From NCBI GenBank assembly GCA_900554615.1, contig USIB01000007.1:1-38669 (forward strand): DNA of 38,669 bases, in the 5' to 3' direction. Position 1 is the first letter of the stretch, and each line of letters starts with the position of its first letter. The notes under the pieces were generated by a model, which worked only from the letters and a program-made list of their open reading frames with translations, had not been told where the DNA came from and did not search any database. Positions 36,466 to 38,669 of the stretch are shown piece after piece. The translations under genes and the position numbers were made by a program. This stretch comes from an uncultured Mycoplasmatota bacterium. Lineage in GTDB: Bacteria; Bacillota_I; Bacilli_A; RF39; UBA660.

Positions 36466-38470
36466 ACTCCAAATTGTCAACCTTTTTAAGTTCTTCGAGC
36501 ATTGGCTCAAACTCAAGATTAGAAGTAAAAGTAAGAAGCATATTAATAAACTCATCAGCATCGCTTTTAGCCTTAAGAAGCATCTTAAAATCCTTCTTGA
36601 TATTAGCCATCTTAAAGCCTAAATCACCACTTTGTCTAGTACCAAACAAATCACCCTCACCTCTAGTTTGAAAATCATATTCACTAATTTCAAAACCATC
36701 GTTTGTTTTTTCCATAAGTTTAAGTCTCTCTTCTGGATTCTTAGCAATCAAAAGACAATAACTCTGAATATCACTTCTGCCAACTCTACCTCTAAGTTGA
36801 TGCAAGGTAGATAAACCAAACATATTAGCATTAAAGATAACAATCATCGAAGCATTAGGAACATTAACTCCAACTTCAATAACAGTAGTAGAAATTAAAA
36901 TATTAATATTATTATTTTCAAAGTCTTTCATTACTTTGTCTTTATCTTTAGAATCAAGTTTACCATGAATAATACCAATCTTAGAAATCTTACCAAAGGC
37001 CTTATTCATTTTATCTTGAAGGTCATATACACTTTCCTTCTCATTATCATCTTCAATATCTATCATAGGAGCCACCACATATATTTGATGACCATTATCC
37101 AGTTCCTTCTTCATCATTTCTAAAACATCAAGTATATCTTTTTCTTTCTTAAATAAAGTAATAACCTCTTTTCTACCACTAGGTTTACTCTTGATAGAAG
37201 ATACATCAGTATCACCATAAATAGTTAAAGCATAAGTTCTAGGAATAGGAGTAGCACTCATCGTTAAAACATCAGGACTAATACCCTTACTCTTAAAAGT
37301 ATCTCTTTGATTTACCCCAAATCTATGTTGTTCATCAGTAATAACTAAACCTAAACTTTTATATTTAACATTCTCTTGGATAAGAGATTGTGTACCAATA
37401 ACAATAGAAATACTACCATCTTCTAATCCCTTATATATAACCTTCTTATCCTTACTACTAGTACTAGAAGTAAGTAAAGCAACATTAATATCATAATCAC
37501 TAAATAATCTTTTAGCCTCCTCATAGTGCTGAGTTGCAAGTATCTCAGTTGGAGCCATTAAAGCCGATTGATATCCTGATAAATAATTAGCATACATAGA
37601 AATAAATGCTACTATTGTCTTCCCAGAGCCAACATCACCTTGAAGAAGTCTATTCATTCTCTTTTTTAACATTAAATCATTAATAATATCATTAACTGCC
37701 TTATCCTGGTCTAAAGTAAGTTCAAAAGAAAGATTCTTAATAAAACTATCTATCTTACTCTTATCTATATTCCTCTCGATAGCAGACTCATCTTCATTAA
37801 TTTTCTTCTTTAAATAATTAATTTTTAATACGTACATAAATAATTCTTCATATTTAATTCTTTGTCTAGCCTTTTTCAAACTAAGAATATCTTCAGGTAT
37901 ATGTACATTCTTAACAGCAGTCTTTTTATCTACTAAATTATATTTTTCTTCTAAATATCTTGGTATTAAAGATTTAACTTCATAATCTAAAGATAATGCT
38001 GAATTAATGAGTTTACTTATTTGTTTTACTGATAATCCCTCTGTAGTATAATATATAGGCTCTATCTTAGCAGAAGGTGGTAATAGTCCAAATCTAATAT
38101 CACTTGCTATAATAGTATTCTTTAACTTATTATATTTACCTATAATAGTTATCTCTTTACCACTCTTTAATTCTTGATATATATAATTTTTATTATATAT
38201 AGTAACATTTAATACCATAGTCTTAGTACTAATTCTAAATATCATTTTCTTTAAATTTTTACTTATAAATATAACTGTAGGTTGACCCTCTATTACACCA
38301 TCTATTATTATTTTATCTCCATCATTTAGATTACTAATATCACTTCTTTTTATAATATCATATCTATATGGATAATAATATACTAAATCATTACCATCAT
38401 ATATTTTTATTTTATTTAGTAATTCTTTTGTTTTGGGGCCTATACCTTCTATATTTTCTAATTCTAACAT
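36464..38470 (-). CDS. recG: ATP-dependent DNA helicase RecG
   Basis: 668 aa from the ATG at 38470 (TAGGAG nine bases upstream; an in-frame TTG at 38479 touches that site). An OB-fold wedge domain (about 45-140) is followed by the helicase core: LTLDQDKAV, GDVGSGKT (278-285), APTEILATQHY, ITDEQHRFGV (DEQH box, about 379-382), TMSATPIPRT, then the C-terminal lobe with ISTTVIEVGVNVPNA and QLRGRVGR, and the RecG-typical TRGEGDLFGTRQSG. It remodels stalled replication forks and branched DNA. Length is near that of other Firmicutes RecG. It has its own promoter. Confidence 0.97.
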   Translation of the reverse strand: MLELENIEGIGPKTKELLNKIKIYDGNDLVYYYPYRYDIIKRSDISNLNDGDKIIIDGVIEGQPTVIFISKNLKKMIFRISTKTMVLNVTIYNKNYIYQELKSGKEITIIGKYNKLKNTIIASDIRFGLLPPSAKIEPIYYTTEGLSVKQISKLINSALSLDYEVKSLIPRYLEEKYNLVDKKTAVKNVHIPEDILSLKKARQRIKYEELFMYVLKINYLKKKINEDESAIERNIDKSKIDSFIKNLSFELTLDQDKAVNDIINDLMLKKRMNRLLQGDVGSGKTIVAFISMYANYLSGYQSALMAPTEILATQHYEEAKRLFSDYDINVALLTSSTSSKDKKVIYKGLEDGSISIVIGTQSLIQENVKYKSLGLVITDEQHRFGVNQRDTFKSKGISPDVLTMSATPIPRTYALTIYGDTDVSSIKSKPSGRKEVITLFKKEKDILDVLEMMKKELDNGHQIYVVAPMIDIEDDNEKESVYDLQDKMNKAFGKISKIGIIHGKLDSKDKDKVMKDFENNNINILISTTVIEVGVNVPNASMIVIFNANMFGLSTLHQLRGRVGRSDIQSYCLLIAKNPEERLKLMEKTNDGFEISEYDFQTRGEGDLFGTRQSGDLGFKMANIKKDFKMLLKAKSDADEFINMLLTFTSNLEFEPMLEELKKVDNLE

Positions 38471-38490
38471 CTTAAACAACTCCTACCATA

Positions 38491-38519
38491 ATTATAGCAG
38501 TATATTTATAAAATGTCTA
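38491..38519 (-). promoter_or_regulatory. recG: extended -10 promoter of recG
   Basis: Minus strand TAGACA (38514-38519), 17 bp, TGCTATAAT with TATAAT at 38491-38496. Confidence 0.8.
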
Positions 38520-38549
38520 CTAAGTTTACTTATAGTTAATTTAATATAC

Positions 38550-38609
38550 AAGCTAAGCCTAAGTATAGTCTTATCTTGTCATATATAGCCTATAAATAGT
38601 CTATATATG
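38550..38609 (+). repeat. paired-hairpin intergenic element E7
   Basis: Hairpin one (38550-38577): AAGCTAAG/CTTATCTT with one C-T mismatch, around CCTAAGTATAGT. Hairpin two (38580-38609): a perfect 9-bp stem CATATATAG/CTATATATG around CCTATAAATAGT. The second loop is identical to that of E4. Confidence 0.8.
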
Positions 38610-38630
38610 AACTATTATAAGATATTATAT

Positions 38631-38669
38631 TTAGGGTGTAAACTTTCTAACTTCAATATATACAGATAA
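38631..38669 (-). CDS. probable 3' end of a gene running off the right edge
   Basis: The last 12 minus-strand codons before a TAA at 38631 are open (ending YIEVRKFTP), and an E-type element follows directly, as after other genes here. Too short to identify. Confidence 0.35.
   Translation of the reverse strand, partial: LSVYIEVRKFTP

Noticed and set aside
1..38669. CRISPR array
   Set aside because: Repeated units are hairpin elements spaced kilobases apart or a 40-bp T-rich tandem repeat without spacers; no cas genes.
1..38669. Mollicutes-type genetic code with TGA as Trp
   Set aside because: Trp is written TGG in the main genes and the long genes close normally under the standard code; one small ORF ends in TGA overlapping the next ATG.
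1..38669. Insertion sequences or prophage
   Set aside because: No transposase, integrase or phage structural genes seen; the lysozyme-like domains belong to the T7SS operon.

Overview
The window is very AT-rich, with compact operons, strong AGGAGG-type ribosome binding sites, sigma-A-like promoters (TTGACA/TATAAT with 17-bp spacers) and a type VIIb secretion locus. It suggests an uncultured low-GC Bacillota, probably a gut Bacilli lineage (RF39- or Erysipelotrichia-like). That placement is inference from style, not from a marker search. TGG encodes Trp and TGA does not read through any main gene, so the standard bacterial code fits.

Layout. 1-897 (-) is a truncated membrane-anchored surface protein, divergent from 1035-1913 (+), a ZnuA-like lipoprotein that has lost its metal-binding histidines. 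An elongator tRNA-Met follows. 2206-13815 (-) is the type VII secretion region: EssC ATPase, YukD-like ubiquitin fold, an unknown 84-aa protein, two low-complexity proteins ending in peptidoglycan hydrolase domains (duplicated GH24-type muramidase; SleB-type), then seven small helical proteins of which one is a canonical WXG100. 14263-17205 (-) is a short SMC.

17417-23713 (-) is a peptide-modification (RiPP) operon: an RlmM-like 2'-O-methyltransferase, a radical SAM/SPASM maturase, a 37-codon precursor peptide (21141-21254) followed by a hairpin, a double amidohydrolase, a second radical SAM/SPASM enzyme, a small PqqD/RRE-like protein and a GNAT acetyltransferase. It has one sigma-A promoter with an inverted repeat and ends at an intrinsic terminator. 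Next come a CYTH protein and an unusual fusion of a LysR regulator to a MoaA-like radical SAM domain (24521-26359), with an inverted repeat over its promoter.

26525-33700 (-) holds accessory metabolism and defence-like genes: GNAT, uracil-DNA-glycosylase-like protein, Fic protein, two peptidase E paralogues flanking a phosphotransferase gene broken by an in-frame TAG, a phosphodiesterase/pyrophosphatase and a nucleoside phosphorylase. The last is preceded by a structured leader whose aptamer-like stem and terminator are mutually exclusive (riboswitch candidate). 34125-35855 (-) is an ABC exporter, preceded by its own promoter and a 31-aa peptide gene. A candidate small RNA lies between them and recG (36464-38470, -).

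At least seven intergenic spots carry a paired-hairpin repeat with a conserved AGCC...GTCT signature, in both orientations. These explain most otherwise unassigned intergenic sequence. The leading candidates for a new system are the RiPP operon, the LysR-radical SAM fusion with CYTH, the hydrolase-armed T7SS locus and the peptide plus ABC exporter pair.
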